Source: Myxococcales bacterium UBA1660
Lineage (GTDB): Bacteria; Myxococcota_A; Polyangia; Polyangiales; Houyiibacteriaceae
Assembly (NCBI GenBank): GCA_002320815.1
Contig: DCLA01000039.1
Location: 4,540 to 68,539 of the forward strand
DNA: 64,000 bases
Direction: 5' to 3'
Part shown: positions 33,201 to 41,457 of the stretch, piece by piece
Position numbering within the stretch: the stretch's first letter is position 1
How the letters are laid out: every line of letters starts with the position of its first letter
Translations under genes and position numbers: made by a program
The notes under the pieces: model-generated
Told to the model about the DNA's origin: nothing
The model's input: the letters and a program-made list of their open reading frames with translations, nothing else
The model's database searches: none

Positions 33201-33945
33201 CGAACGGGTTCCGGCCGCTCAGCGCGGCGTAGAGGATCCCGCCGAGGCCGTACCAATCCGAGGCCTCGGAGAGCTGCGCGCCGCGCACCTGCTCGGGCGC
33301 CATGAAGGCCGGCGTGCCGCGCGTCCGACTCTCGGTGGACGAGTCCGCGTCCCGCAGATGGGTGGCGAGCCCGAAGTCGAGGAGCACCACGCGCCCCTCC
33401 GGGGTCACCAGCACGTTCGAGGGCTTCAGATCCAGGTGGAGGACGCCGGCGTCGTGGGCGGCCGCCAGGGTCAGGGCGAGCTGCCCGATCGCCAGACGCA
33501 GGAGCGGCAAGCTGGGGGGCGCGTCCGGATCCGGCCGGACGAAGCGGATGAAGTCGACCCCGTCGACCCACTCCATGGTCAGGTACCAGAGGCCGTCTTC
33601 GGTGCCGAGCTCGTCGAGCTGCACCAGGTTCGGGTGCCGGATGGCCGCCAGCGCGCGGAACTCGCGCTTCATGTTGGCCACCCCCTCGGGGTCCACCCGG
33701 TGGAGCGTCTTGACCGCGACCGTCCGGTCCCGCGCCGGGTCGTGGGCCTTGTAGACCACCCCGAAGCCCCCGGAGCCGATGCGGTCCAGGATCTCGAAAC
33801 GGCCGATGCGCGGACCGGCGATCACCGGCGGGGGCAGCGAACGCCGGAGCCCGGACTCCAGGGTCGCGCCCTGGGTGAGCGTGGCCACCAGCTCCGCCGG
33901 GAGGTCGACGTACTCGTTGGGAGCCGGGTGGTCGGAGACGCTCAC
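30256..33945 (-). CDS. Ser/Thr kinase fused to an AAA/LuxR-type ATPase and TPR-like repeats
   Basis: This 1229-residue protein has a kinase domain (about 45-310), an AAA-type ATPase (about 320-620) and a long helical TPR-like region to the end. Kinase motifs: IGSGGFGVVYKA, Lys79, HLDLKPSN (Leu in place of Arg of HRD, ~169) and DFGLA. The ATPase shows Walker A GTSGMGKS (~345-352) and Walker B VVVLAIDDLQW. This is the PknK/MalT-like STAND architecture without a DNA-binding tail. It is cytoplasmic, with no membrane helix. It faces the amine-oxidase gene across 77 bases, which it may control. Confidence 0.9.
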   Translation of the reverse strand: MSVSDHPAPNEYVDLPAELVATLTQGATLESGLRRSLPPPVIAGPRIGRFEILDRIGSGGFGVVYKAHDPARDRTVAVKTLHRVDPEGVANMKREFRALAAIRHPNLVQLDELGTEDGLWYLTMEWVDGVDFIRFVRPDPDAPPSLPLLRLAIGQLALTLAAAHDAGVLHLDLKPSNVLVTPEGRVVLLDFGLATHLRDADSSTESRTRGTPAFMAPEQVRGAQLSEASDWYGLGGILYAALSGRNPFVGESALMVMAAKLLGPPEPLGALAPGADPELAALAMDLLRQEPAARPHGAEVLRRLHLGSDLTRTGKRLGLVGRESELHRLRRGFEEAKESPTVVVVEGTSGMGKSKLVDAFLQELADRDDAFVLRSRCHERAHVPYRALDGAIDELAERLLLRDREALGALATPEVAEALRMFPALTQVAELEGARTREVLDPAEARRRAFTGLERLVAAAAGERVVVLAIDDLQWSDEDSALLLGELLRHGNAPRVLVVGTARTDLPPGPLRTLFDDLARRAGAVTVHELEVGPLEDASARELAASLFDEADAERDRKLARRSRGVPLVLEELASEERTEAFLSQQGQGEESGEIDVSELLIARLARLPAELRTVVELVSVADRPLPREVIAEALDEDSVDEPLDLVLARLARYHLLRVGAELEPFHGRTRESVLAQIHPASLTKRHRSLASAHARRPRPDHGALAHHHRGAGDLALAGEHAVRAAEDAEAVLAFGQAAEHYQDALRDLPDALGDHRAELMRRRADALANAGRGVEAGEAYLACVEHLPEDAIELRRLAGEGFLTSAAIDRGREVLAALLEERGVTFPATRNKAIAGLVKNLLALRLRGTRFTRVPDEAIAPETREQLELLVSANKGYATFSPVLAGYFALELLRRSLAAGYESGAIYGLDYYALMTVYPGGAKAERRGWALLEEAAALARDASDPVLRARRGMGFGVAATALGRFAEAVEFLEPPTEALGREVGVAWELAVIENTRVQSLVWLGRLHEARERVRVLMRWGEQTGDHYTYLIGTVLDAKLRLAAGSPAEARANVAEMLAGWTTEEFTFQHLFAHKTAIWCDLYGGDVGAAEARFREMLPALKGSGLLSLQLMRAEASVLEGTVALGRLAGGDRSAAGRIRKLARWLGKTGRPYAQGYGAMLRAGLARAEGDESSASRLAELAESFYETAQMAVHVQAMRLFRGEPGADAALRELGIADPECWLRIYLPT

Positions 33946-33984
33946 GCGAGGGGATCTTATCCACCCAAAGGGGGAACGCCCGTT

Positions 33985-33990
33985 TATAGT
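33985..33990 (+). promoter_or_regulatory. -10 element upstream of the flavoprotein gene
   Basis: TATAGT in the 77-base gap between divergent genes, 33 bases before the ATG at 34023. A matching -35 is not obvious (GGGGAAC region). The local AT-rich patch (TTTATAG, TTCAAAAATGG) supports a promoter. Confidence 0.45.
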
Positions 33991-34022
33991 GCGAGTCGGT
34001 TCAAAAATGGAGGCGTGCTGGA

Positions 34023-36281
34023 ATGACTGACGTGGATGTACTCATCGTGGGGGGTGGTTGGACGGGAACGAGCGCGGCGATGGCGCTCCACACCCATGCC
34101 CAGGCCAACCCTGGCGAAGCGGCGACCTTCGCGCTCCTCGAAGGCCACCCCGACCGTCTGGGCGGCCGCGCGTTCAGCTTCCCCCACACCTGGAAGGATG
34201 CGGACGGGAACGAGCGCACCACCCACTTCGAGCACGGCGCGCAGTACATCGGCCAGGACCAGGAGGCGATCTGGGGCCTCGTCCAGGAAGCGATCGCCCA
34301 GGGCCTCATCGAGAAGGACGCTCTGGTGGACGGCTTCGCGGCCCGCTTCCCCTACAAGGCCCAGGTCATGGTGGTCGCCGGCCAGCGCTACCAGTACGAC
34401 CGGGACCGCTGCCTCTTCGGCATCGGCGGTGTCCCGCCGGACCTGGACCTCTGGGACCTCCTCGGCTCGCTGGTCTTCATCCAGGCGGTGGAGATCTACG
34501 AGCAGGCGATCAACGTCCTCGAGCCCTGGAAGTCCCCGAAGTTCGTCACCGACCTCGACGCGCTCACGATGGACCAGTGGATCGACGGCTTCCAGCTCCC
34601 GCCCGGCGCGGCGTCGCTGATGAAGGTCTCCGTCGAGGCCGTCCTGAGCGTCCAGACCGACGAAGTCTCGGCCTTCTATTTCCTCTGGTACTGCGCCTGC
34701 AACGGCGGCTTCCTCAACGAGGTGAACGACGAGCAGGGCGGACCCCAGCAGTACTACCTGAGCTGCGGCATGGACGGCCTCATCGACGCGCTCGTCGCGC
34801 CCTTCCGCGACCAGATCCATTTCGGCGAGGTGGTCGAGTCGGTCACCCAGACTCCCGACGGCGTCACCGTGAAGACGTCCCAGGGCACCCACACGGCCAA
34901 GAAGGTCATCTTCGCGACCTCGCCCGCGAGCGCGAAGAAGGTCGCCTTCGAGCCCGCCCTCCCCGAGGCCTGGCAGAAGATCACCGACCAGCTCATGGGC
35001 ACCACCACCAAGAGCGTCATCTACTACCGCACCCCCTGGTGGCGGAACGCCGAGGCCCAGACCGACCCGGCCAAGGAGGGCGTGCCCCAGTACACCGGCT
35101 ACTGCGGCGCCAACGACTACCCGGTCATCTGGGTCATGGACTACAGCCCGGTCGGCCCGGCCCCGGACTACGCCGACCAGGGCTGCTACGCCCTGATGAC
35201 CTTCACCATCGGCGACGAAGCGAAGAAGCTCGCCGAGGAGTCCGGCCCCGACGCCGTCGCCAAGTGGGTCACCACCGCCGTCGCGGACCTGATGAACGAC
35301 TCGCGCGCGCTCTGGACCTCGGACCAGTACCTCGGGGTGGACTCCTTCGAGTGGAGCGCCAGCACCCCGCTGATCCCCGGTGGCCCCAACACCGTCTTCA
35401 AACCCGGCATCCTCACCGGCGAGAGCGGCGCGCCGGCGCCGGCCGAGAGCTTCGACCAGCCCGTGGGCGACCTCCACTTCGCCTGCTCCGAGCTGGCCCG
35501 GAAGCGGCTGAGCGAACGGAAGAGCCCCTTCCCCTCGTACTTGCCCAACTGGAAGGACTTCAGCGGCCCGGGCATCTACTCCGACTGGCGGGAAGACGTC
35601 GGCTACATGGACGGCGCCATCACCTGCGGCCGCTTCGTCGCCGAGCAGGTCCTGGTCGCCCTGGGCAAGGCGAAGGAGGCCAGCGCTGGCGAGCGCATCG
35701 TCGGCTGGGCGGAAGAGCTGGTCGCCAAGGCCGAGGCCGAGATCGAGAACTGGCTCGTCGGCCCGGCGGAGAAGCCCCCCGTCGTCGACGAAGCCCAGGT
35801 CCTCGCCGTGCTCTCGACCTTCTGCCAGAGCCTCTACGACGGCAGCGCCCTCGACATCCCGAAGTGGCGCGCCGAGCGCTGGCAGAACGACGCCGCCGCG
35901 CTCCAGAACTGGGTCACCGAGACCCTCGTCGACGCCCTGGTGCAGAACGGCCTCCTCCCCCAGCCGCCCGCGACCCCCAGCTCCGGTGGCGTCGCCACCG
36001 CCATCGCCTACCTGGAAGAGATGGCCAAGTGGGCCAGCGAGCTCCTCACCGTCGCCACCGGCTTCACCCGCAGCGGCTACCAGCTCTACAGCGCCTTCGA
36101 GCCCAGCCGGGATCCCTACACCAAGCCCCAAGCCGTCAGCGACGTCGTCCAGATGACCCGCCTGGCCAACGCGCTGATGCAGCTGAAGAGCGTGGAGCCC
36201 TATCACCCGGGCGGCGACGCGGGCCCGACACGGGGGCGGTTCATGTCGCTCTCGCGGGGGGTGAAGGCGCGGGGGGCGTAG
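34023..36281 (+). CDS. FAD-dependent amine oxidase-like protein
   Basis: The 752-residue protein begins with the dinucleotide-binding motif VDVLIVGGGWTGTSAAMAL (GxGxxG variant at 9-15) and has ALLEGHPDRLGGRAFS as the FAD-contacting continuation. The C-terminal FAD motif is weakly seen around GPGIYSDWREDVGYMDGAITCGRFVAEQVL (~515-545). Family-typical length is about 450-500; the extra C-terminal ~200 residues (after ~560) are helical and unassigned. The substrate is unknown: polyamine, phytoene-like or L-amino acid oxidases are all possible. The gene is divergent from the large kinase-ATPase gene. Confidence 0.85.
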   Translation: MTDVDVLIVGGGWTGTSAAMALHTHAQANPGEAATFALLEGHPDRLGGRAFSFPHTWKDADGNERTTHFEHGAQYIGQDQEAIWGLVQEAIAQGLIEKDALVDGFAARFPYKAQVMVVAGQRYQYDRDRCLFGIGGVPPDLDLWDLLGSLVFIQAVEIYEQAINVLEPWKSPKFVTDLDALTMDQWIDGFQLPPGAASLMKVSVEAVLSVQTDEVSAFYFLWYCACNGGFLNEVNDEQGGPQQYYLSCGMDGLIDALVAPFRDQIHFGEVVESVTQTPDGVTVKTSQGTHTAKKVIFATSPASAKKVAFEPALPEAWQKITDQLMGTTTKSVIYYRTPWWRNAEAQTDPAKEGVPQYTGYCGANDYPVIWVMDYSPVGPAPDYADQGCYALMTFTIGDEAKKLAEESGPDAVAKWVTTAVADLMNDSRALWTSDQYLGVDSFEWSASTPLIPGGPNTVFKPGILTGESGAPAPAESFDQPVGDLHFACSELARKRLSERKSPFPSYLPNWKDFSGPGIYSDWREDVGYMDGAITCGRFVAEQVLVALGKAKEASAGERIVGWAEELVAKAEAEIENWLVGPAEKPPVVDEAQVLAVLSTFCQSLYDGSALDIPKWRAERWQNDAAALQNWVTETLVDALVQNGLLPQPPATPSSGGVATAIAYLEEMAKWASELLTVATGFTRSGYQLYSAFEPSRDPYTKPQAVSDVVQMTRLANALMQLKSVEPYHPGGDAGPTRGRFMSLSRGVKARGA

Positions 36282-36332
36282 GGCGGGTCGTCAGCCCAGG
36301 AGATCGTCGCAGCAGCGTGGTAGCTCTCGCGC

Positions 36333-38636
36333 ATGGAGTTGGAGTCCTGTTGCCATGACGAGCTCGCGGAGGCGCTGGCGGCGCCGTCGGGGGACGTGGC
36401 CTTTGCGTACATCGACACGGCCGATGCGGGCGACCTGTCGATCGCCATCGAAGGTGTGGGTCCGCTGACCTGGCCGGTCACCCGGGGTCAGGCGCGCTCT
36501 TTGCGGGCGGTGGCGCATCTCGCCCGCTATGGGCGCGGCGAGGAGACGCTGCTGGACCGCGAGGTGCGCGATACGTGGGTGATCCCGAAGAGCCGGGTGA
36601 AGCTGGACGGGCGCCAGTGGCGGAAGACGCTGGGTCCGCAGCTGAAGAAGATCCACGCGGCGCTGGGGCTACCGCCCGGCACCCGCCTGCGCTCCAAGCT
36701 CCACGACGTGCTGATGTACGAGCGGGGGCAGTTCTTCCACGCGCACCAGGACACGGAGAAGACCGACGCCATGGTCGCGACGCTGGTGGTCCTCCTGCCC
36801 TCGAACTTCGAGGGAGGCGAATCGATCGTCGAGCACGCGGGTGCGCAGGTGATGCTCGCCGGCGGCTCCCGGTCGAAGGTGTCCTTCCTGGCCTTCTTCG
36901 CCGACTGCCGCCACCGGGTCCGGCAGGTCACCAGTGGTCAGCGGGTCGCGCTCACCTATGCGCTCGAGCTCGTGGGCGAGCCCGAGGAGCTCGAGGTCTC
37001 GGTGGGCACCCGAAAGCGGGTCGCGTCGATCGTCGAGGAGCACTTCGCGACCGAAGCGATGGTGAACTATCGGGGAGACCAGGCGTTGCCCGACCGGCTG
37101 GTGTACTTGCTGGACCACGAGTACACCCCCCGCTCGCTGGGTTGGACGAAGCTCAAAGGGCGCGATGTTCAGACCGCCGCGGCGCTGCGGCAGGTCGCGC
37201 AGGATGGCGACCACGACGTCTTCCTGGCGACGGCCGAGGTCCACGAGACCTGGATGTGCGAGTCGGAGGGCTACCGCTCCCATGGGTACGGTCGCGCCGG
37301 CTATCGGCAGGCCGTGGGCGAAGGCGAGCACCCCCCGCTGATCGAGCAGCACGACGAAGAGGTGGTGCTGGACCATTGGATCGACGGCGACGGCCGGGCG
37401 ACGGGGGAAGCCGCGAGCCCGGTGCTACCAGGGGAGCTGGCGTATGCGACGCCCAACGACGCCTGCACGCCCTTCGAGGTCGAGCACGAGGGGTACATGG
37501 GGAACTACGGCGACACGGTCGACCGCTGGTATCACCGCGCCGCGATCGTGCTGCGGCCGCGCTCACGGGCGTTCATCGCGCGCGCGAAGCGCGACGGCCT
37601 CTACGCGCTCGCCACGGTCGCTGAGACGGCGCGCACGGACCGGACCGGTGCGGTCGCCCTGGCCCGGCAAATGCTGCCGCACTGGAAGCCGAACCTGGTG
37701 CACGGCCTACCGGCGGAAGAGGTGCTCGGACTGGCCGTAGCGCTCGAGGACTCCGGGGTCGCCGCGGAGTGGCTGGCCCCCCTGGCTCTCGAGCAGGTCG
37801 CTCCGCACGGACGTTGGCTCACGCCGCTCGCCGAGACCTACGGAGAGGATTGGGTTGGCGAGCGAGTCGCCGAGTGGCTGGGGGAAGCGCGCCCGGAGCG
37901 CCGGTGGCGGCTGGCGCCAGGAGCGCGGGGGGCGTGGATCGGCGCGCTGCAAGGGCTGGCGAGCGAGTGGGGGTCCGCTTCCTCGGAGCGGCGAGCGCTG
38001 GTGGGCGAGTGGATTCACGCCCAATGGGTCTGGCTGGCCGCCCATCGAAAAGGTGCGGCCGAGGCCATGGACCAAACCACGCGAGCCGCGCTGCTGGAGC
38101 GGCTTCGACCGTCCGTCGTGGAGCTGGCGCGAGCGGCTCACGGCGCGCACGCCAGGGCGACGCTGACCGAGATGGCCGAGAGCCTGGGCTCGCTGGACGC
38201 GGCGCTGGCGGACGACGCGGCGCTCCTCGCGACTCTGCGCCAGGAGCTCGGCGAGGGGTACCAGCGTTGGTTCGCCCAGGCCGAGTCGCGGGTCCGCGAA
38301 GTCCTCGACATCGAGCTCGCGCGCCCGCCCCGCGCTTCGGACGACTGGTCGGTCCCCGCCGAGTGGACCTGTCGCCGCTGCGACCTCTGCGGCCCGCTCC
38401 AGGACTTCCTTCGGGACCCGAGCCAGCGAGTGCTCGAATGGAAGCTCGCGAAGCACGGACGCCAGCACCTGCACGAGACGATCGACCAGCGGGGGCTGCC
38501 CGTGCGCCACCAGACCCGGCGGAAGGGCAGCCCCTACACCCTGGTGCTCACCAAGACCGATGAGGTCTTCACCCGCGACGACGAGAAGCGGACGCAGTGG
38601 CGAGCCGCGCGAGCCCTCGTCGGCCTGCGCGACTGA
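36333..38636 (+). CDS. Large 2-oxoglutarate/Fe(II)-dependent oxygenase (prolyl-hydroxylase-like)
   Basis: The 767-residue protein has a 2OG-Fe(II) oxygenase core in its first ~215 residues. The iron ligands are visible: H138 and D140 in HAHQDTEK, and H194 in DCRHRV, with R203 in SGQRVALTY as the 2-oxoglutarate-binding Arg. LMYERGQFFHAHQD and LPSNFEGGESIV are prolyl-4-hydroxylase-type. The remaining ~550 residues are unassigned, partly helical, and contain CRRCDLCGP near the C-terminus (~684-692). Proteins of this layout are known mainly from fungi and some myxobacteria. No signal peptide, so it acts in the cytoplasm, perhaps on a protein substrate. Confidence 0.85.
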   Translation: MELESCCHDELAEALAAPSGDVAFAYIDTADAGDLSIAIEGVGPLTWPVTRGQARSLRAVAHLARYGRGEETLLDREVRDTWVIPKSRVKLDGRQWRKTLGPQLKKIHAALGLPPGTRLRSKLHDVLMYERGQFFHAHQDTEKTDAMVATLVVLLPSNFEGGESIVEHAGAQVMLAGGSRSKVSFLAFFADCRHRVRQVTSGQRVALTYALELVGEPEELEVSVGTRKRVASIVEEHFATEAMVNYRGDQALPDRLVYLLDHEYTPRSLGWTKLKGRDVQTAAALRQVAQDGDHDVFLATAEVHETWMCESEGYRSHGYGRAGYRQAVGEGEHPPLIEQHDEEVVLDHWIDGDGRATGEAASPVLPGELAYATPNDACTPFEVEHEGYMGNYGDTVDRWYHRAAIVLRPRSRAFIARAKRDGLYALATVAETARTDRTGAVALARQMLPHWKPNLVHGLPAEEVLGLAVALEDSGVAAEWLAPLALEQVAPHGRWLTPLAETYGEDWVGERVAEWLGEARPERRWRLAPGARGAWIGALQGLASEWGSASSERRALVGEWIHAQWVWLAAHRKGAAEAMDQTTRAALLERLRPSVVELARAAHGAHARATLTEMAESLGSLDAALADDAALLATLRQELGEGYQRWFAQAESRVREVLDIELARPPRASDDWSVPAEWTCRRCDLCGPLQDFLRDPSQRVLEWKLAKHGRQHLHETIDQRGLPVRHQTRRKGSPYTLVLTKTDEVFTRDDEKRTQWRAARALVGLRD

Positions 38637-38763
38637 CCGACCGCGCCCGAGACGAAGTTCCCGACCGCGGCAAGACGCCCCTCGCGACGCTCTTCTCTCC
38701 CTACAAACCGGTGGCCCGGGCCTTGCACGGGCTCGGGACACTCGAAAAGGGAGAGACGAACGA

Positions 38764-39933
38764 ATGAAGGCAGTGACTTGGCACGGGCGCCACGACATGC
38801 GGGTGGAGGAAGTTCCCGACCCGACCATCCAGGAGCCGACCGACGCGATCATTCGCATCACCGCGAGCGGCATCTGCGGATCGGACCTCCACCTCTACAA
38901 CGGGTTCGCGCCGGCGATGAAGCCGGGGGACATCATCGGCCACGAGCCCATGGGTGAGGTGGTCGAGGTGGGCTCCGCGGTCACCAAGCTGAAGAAGGGG
39001 CAGAAGGTGGTGGTTCCCTTCACCATCAGCTGCGGGTCGTGCTTCTTCTGCGACCGGCAGCTCTTCTCGCTCTGTGACGAGAGCAACCCGAATGCGGAGA
39101 TGGCAGCCAGCGAGATGGGCCACTCGCCTGCGGGTCTCTTCGGCTACACGCACATGCTGGGCGGATACGCCGGGGGACAAGCGGAGTACCTCCGGGTGCC
39201 CTACGCCGACGTCGGTCCCATCGTCGTGCCCGACGAGATCCCGGACGAGAAGGTCGTGTTCCTCTCGGACATCTTCCCCACCGGGTACATGGCTGCCGAG
39301 AACGCGGGGATCGAAGGGGGCGACACGGTGGCCATCTGGGGATGCGGCCCCGTGGCTCAGTTCGCGATCCAGAGCGCCTGGATGCTCGGCGCGGGCCGGG
39401 TGATCGCCATCGACTCCGTCCCCGCTCGCTTGGAGCTGGCGAGAACGAAGGGCCGCGCCGAAGTGATCGATCTCTCCGAGGGCGACGTGGTCGAGAAGCT
39501 CATCGAGATGACCGACGGCCGCGGGCCGGACCGCTGCATCGACGCGGTCGGCGCCGAGGCGCACGCCACGAGCGCGGTCGCGAACGCCGTGGACGCCGGG
39601 AAGGAGGCCGTGGGCCTGCGGACCGACCGCGCCTACGCCATGGAGCAGGCCATCACCGCGTGCCGTAAGGGCGGCACCATCTCCGTGCCGGGCGTGTACT
39701 TCGGCGAGCTCTCCCTTCCTTGGGGCGCCGCGATGAACAAGGCGCTGACGTTCCGGATGGGGCAGACCCACGTGCAGCGGTACCTGGCGCCCCTGCTCGA
39801 GAAGATCGTCGCCGGAGAGATCGACCCTTCGTTCGTCATCACCGACACGATCTCCATCGAGCAGGCGCCGGAGGCCTACGCGACCTTCGAAGCTCGCTCG
39901 GACGAATGCATCAAGGTGGTCATCCGCCCCTGA
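38764..39933 (+). CDS. Zinc-dependent alcohol dehydrogenase (formaldehyde dehydrogenase-like MDR)
   Basis: A 389-residue medium-chain dehydrogenase. Catalytic zinc ligands appear in SGICGSDLHLYNG (Cys ~38) and GHEPMGEVVEVG (His/Glu ~61-62). The structural zinc cluster is CGSCFFCDRQLFSLC (four Cys). The NAD(P) loop is AIWGCGPVAQFAIQ (GxGxxA). The insertion between ~105 and ~130 and the length are those of glutathione-independent formaldehyde dehydrogenase-like MDRs. The ATG at 38764 has an upstream SD (AGGGAGAG). It is followed by a strong hairpin and the convergent YetF-like gene. Confidence 0.92.
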   Translation: MKAVTWHGRHDMRVEEVPDPTIQEPTDAIIRITASGICGSDLHLYNGFAPAMKPGDIIGHEPMGEVVEVGSAVTKLKKGQKVVVPFTISCGSCFFCDRQLFSLCDESNPNAEMAASEMGHSPAGLFGYTHMLGGYAGGQAEYLRVPYADVGPIVVPDEIPDEKVVFLSDIFPTGYMAAENAGIEGGDTVAIWGCGPVAQFAIQSAWMLGAGRVIAIDSVPARLELARTKGRAEVIDLSEGDVVEKLIEMTDGRGPDRCIDAVGAEAHATSAVANAVDAGKEAVGLRTDRAYAMEQAITACRKGGTISVPGVYFGELSLPWGAAMNKALTFRMGQTHVQRYLAPLLEKIVAGEIDPSFVITDTISIEQAPEAYATFEARSDECIKVVIRP

Positions 39934-39942
39934 GGCCCGTTG

Positions 39943-39980
39943 CGAGCTCCCCGCGAGCCTCACGGCTCCGGGGGAGCTCG
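39943..39980. terminator. Nested hairpin between alcohol dehydrogenase and YetF-like genes
   Basis: Outer arms CGAGCTCCCC / GGGGAGCTCG and an inner GAGCC-TCAC-GGCTC make a long, almost continuous stem in the 51-base gap between convergent genes. There is no T-run; a bidirectional terminator is the natural reading. Confidence 0.55.
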
Positions 39981-39984
39981 CGGC

Positions 39985-40515
39985 TCAGCCGGGGTTCGCC
40001 ACTTCGTCCAGCAGCGGCGCGGTCGCCCCTCGGTCGGGGCTGGAAGGTACGACGCTGAAGGTCGCGTCGGTCTCCAGGATGACCCACTGGGCCTCAGCCA
40101 GAGAGCTCATGCCGCGCTCACGCAGCGCGGCGTTGATCTCCGCCTCGCTAACCCGGACCGCGCGCATGTTCGCTTCGAGCAGCTCGCCCCGGTCCACCAG
40201 CAGGGTCGGGCTCGGCTTGACCAGCCGGCAGAACATGGGGCTGCGCAGCACGAGCCAGGTCGTCATCCACTGGAGACCCGTGAGCATCACGATGCCGGTG
40301 GCGGCGTCGGCCACGGCGACGTCCTTCAGGAGGATCCCACTCGCGGTGAGGCCGCCCGTCGCCACGGTCACCACCCAGTCGAAGTTGTTCATCTTCGACG
40401 TGCTGCGCTTACCTCCGATCCGGATGGTGACGATCACGACCAGATAGACGGCGATGGCCGAGAGGGCCACGCTGGCCATCCGGGAAAAACTGTTGAACCA
40501 GATCTCGGGGGACAA
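39985..40515 (-). CDS. YetF/DUF421-family membrane protein
   Basis: The 176-residue protein has three N-terminal membrane helices (about 10-30, 42-62, 70-90) and a cytoplasmic C-terminal domain. The family marks are IRIGGKRSTSKMNNFDWVVTVATG and SPTLLVDRGELLEANMRAVRVSEAEINAALRERG. The function of DUF421 proteins is not well known; YetF was linked to redox or thiol exchange in spore formers. The start is TTG at 40515. It begins 27 bases after the acyl-CoA dehydrogenase-like gene on the same strand, so it may be the last gene of that operon. Confidence 0.85.
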   Translation of the reverse strand: MSPEIWFNSFSRMASVALSAIAVYLVVIVTIRIGGKRSTSKMNNFDWVVTVATGGLTASGILLKDVAVADAATGIVMLTGLQWMTTWLVLRSPMFCRLVKPSPTLLVDRGELLEANMRAVRVSEAEINAALRERGMSSLAEAQWVILETDATFSVVPSSPDRGATAPLLDEVANPG

Positions 40516-40542
40516 CTACTTCGACTTTCGTGGGGCAGGTGC

Positions 40543-41457
40543 TCAGAGAGAGCGTCGCCGCCGGATGAGGGCTTCGAGGTCCCGCGCTCCGTGACATTGC
40601 CGGAGGTACAGCGTGAGGGCCGCGTGACGTTGCGCGACCTCGGCGTCGAAGGCCAGCAGGTGGGGCCCGGTGGCCCGCCCGAAGAGGTCCAGCACCTCGG
40701 TGCAGCGTCGCTCGATGGCGTGACGCGCGCGCAGGGCGACGGTCTGCGGGTCGCGGCCCCGGTCGAGGTCGCGGCTCGCCTCCACGATCAGGGCGCGGAG
40801 GGTCCACCCCGCAGCGTCGAGGGCCCCCAGGCTCGCGAGCGTGTGGGGGTCTTGGCGATGGGAGCGTTCGAGCGCCATGTCGACCAGTCCGGCGGCTCCG
40901 CCCGCCCAGCACGCCGCCGGGCCGAGGGCGCCCTGCCAGAAGCCGGACCGCTCCAGGTAGGCACCCGGAGCACCCACTCGGCATCCTTCGCCGAGGGTGA
41001 CGCCGAAGTGGACGGTGGCCGTGGCCGAGTCGGCGAGAGCCGGGGTCGCCCAGGTCGTGGCGTCCCAGCGGACGCCCTCACCGAGGGGAACGTCGAGAAG
41101 CCAACGCCGGTCGTCGTCGTGGGCGCTGACGAGGGCCCGGTCGAGGAGCGGCGCTCCCGAGCAGAACCACTTCTCGCCCTCGAGACGGCCGTCCCTCGGC
41201 GCGTAGCGGAGCGGCGGCCCGGCCTCGGAGGCCCACACGCCATACAGAGCGCCGGGCGCCAGGTCGTGACGGAGCTCGTCGGCGATGGCCACGGCGTCCA
41301 GGTGCCCCTCCGCCAACCGGGCCACGTCGAGGGGATGGGACCGAGCCAACCGGAAAAGCGCCAGGTTGCGTTCGACGGTCTGCCCGTCGCCCGGACGCGG
41401 GAGGTCGAGCTCGCCCGCGGCGTGGAGCTCGGCGAGGAGAGCGCGAGTCTGTCTCAC
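40543..41457 (-). CDS. Acyl-CoA dehydrogenase-like flavoprotein, last of the coupled four-gene set
   Basis: The 304-residue product matches the acyl-CoA dehydrogenase fold in outline: LEGEKWFCSGAPLLDRALV (central beta domain), ALGPAACWAGGAAGLVDMALE and ARHAIERRCTEVLDLFGRATGPHLLAFD (C-terminal helices). It is ~80 residues shorter than classical members. The start is the GTG at 41457, whose GTGA overlaps the stop of the upstream glycosyltransferase. An in-frame ATG at 41472 would overlap further. The catalytic base is not evident, so it may use FAD in another oxidation. It follows deacetylase, methyltransferase and glycosyltransferase genes. Confidence 0.82.
   Translation of the reverse strand: MRQTRALLAELHAAGELDLPRPGDGQTVERNLALFRLARSHPLDVARLAEGHLDAVAIADELRHDLAPGALYGVWASEAGPPLRYAPRDGRLEGEKWFCSGAPLLDRALVSAHDDDRRWLLDVPLGEGVRWDATTWATPALADSATATVHFGVTLGEGCRVGAPGAYLERSGFWQGALGPAACWAGGAAGLVDMALERSHRQDPHTLASLGALDAAGWTLRALIVEASRDLDRGRDPQTVALRARHAIERRCTEVLDLFGRATGPHLLAFDAEVAQRHAALTLYLRQCHGARDLEALIRRRRSL

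Noticed and set aside
30865..34026. A 1053-codon frame on the plus strand over the kinase-ATPase gene
   Set aside because: Same reason: a shadow of a GC-rich gene with periodic Gly/Leu/Glu/Arg composition.
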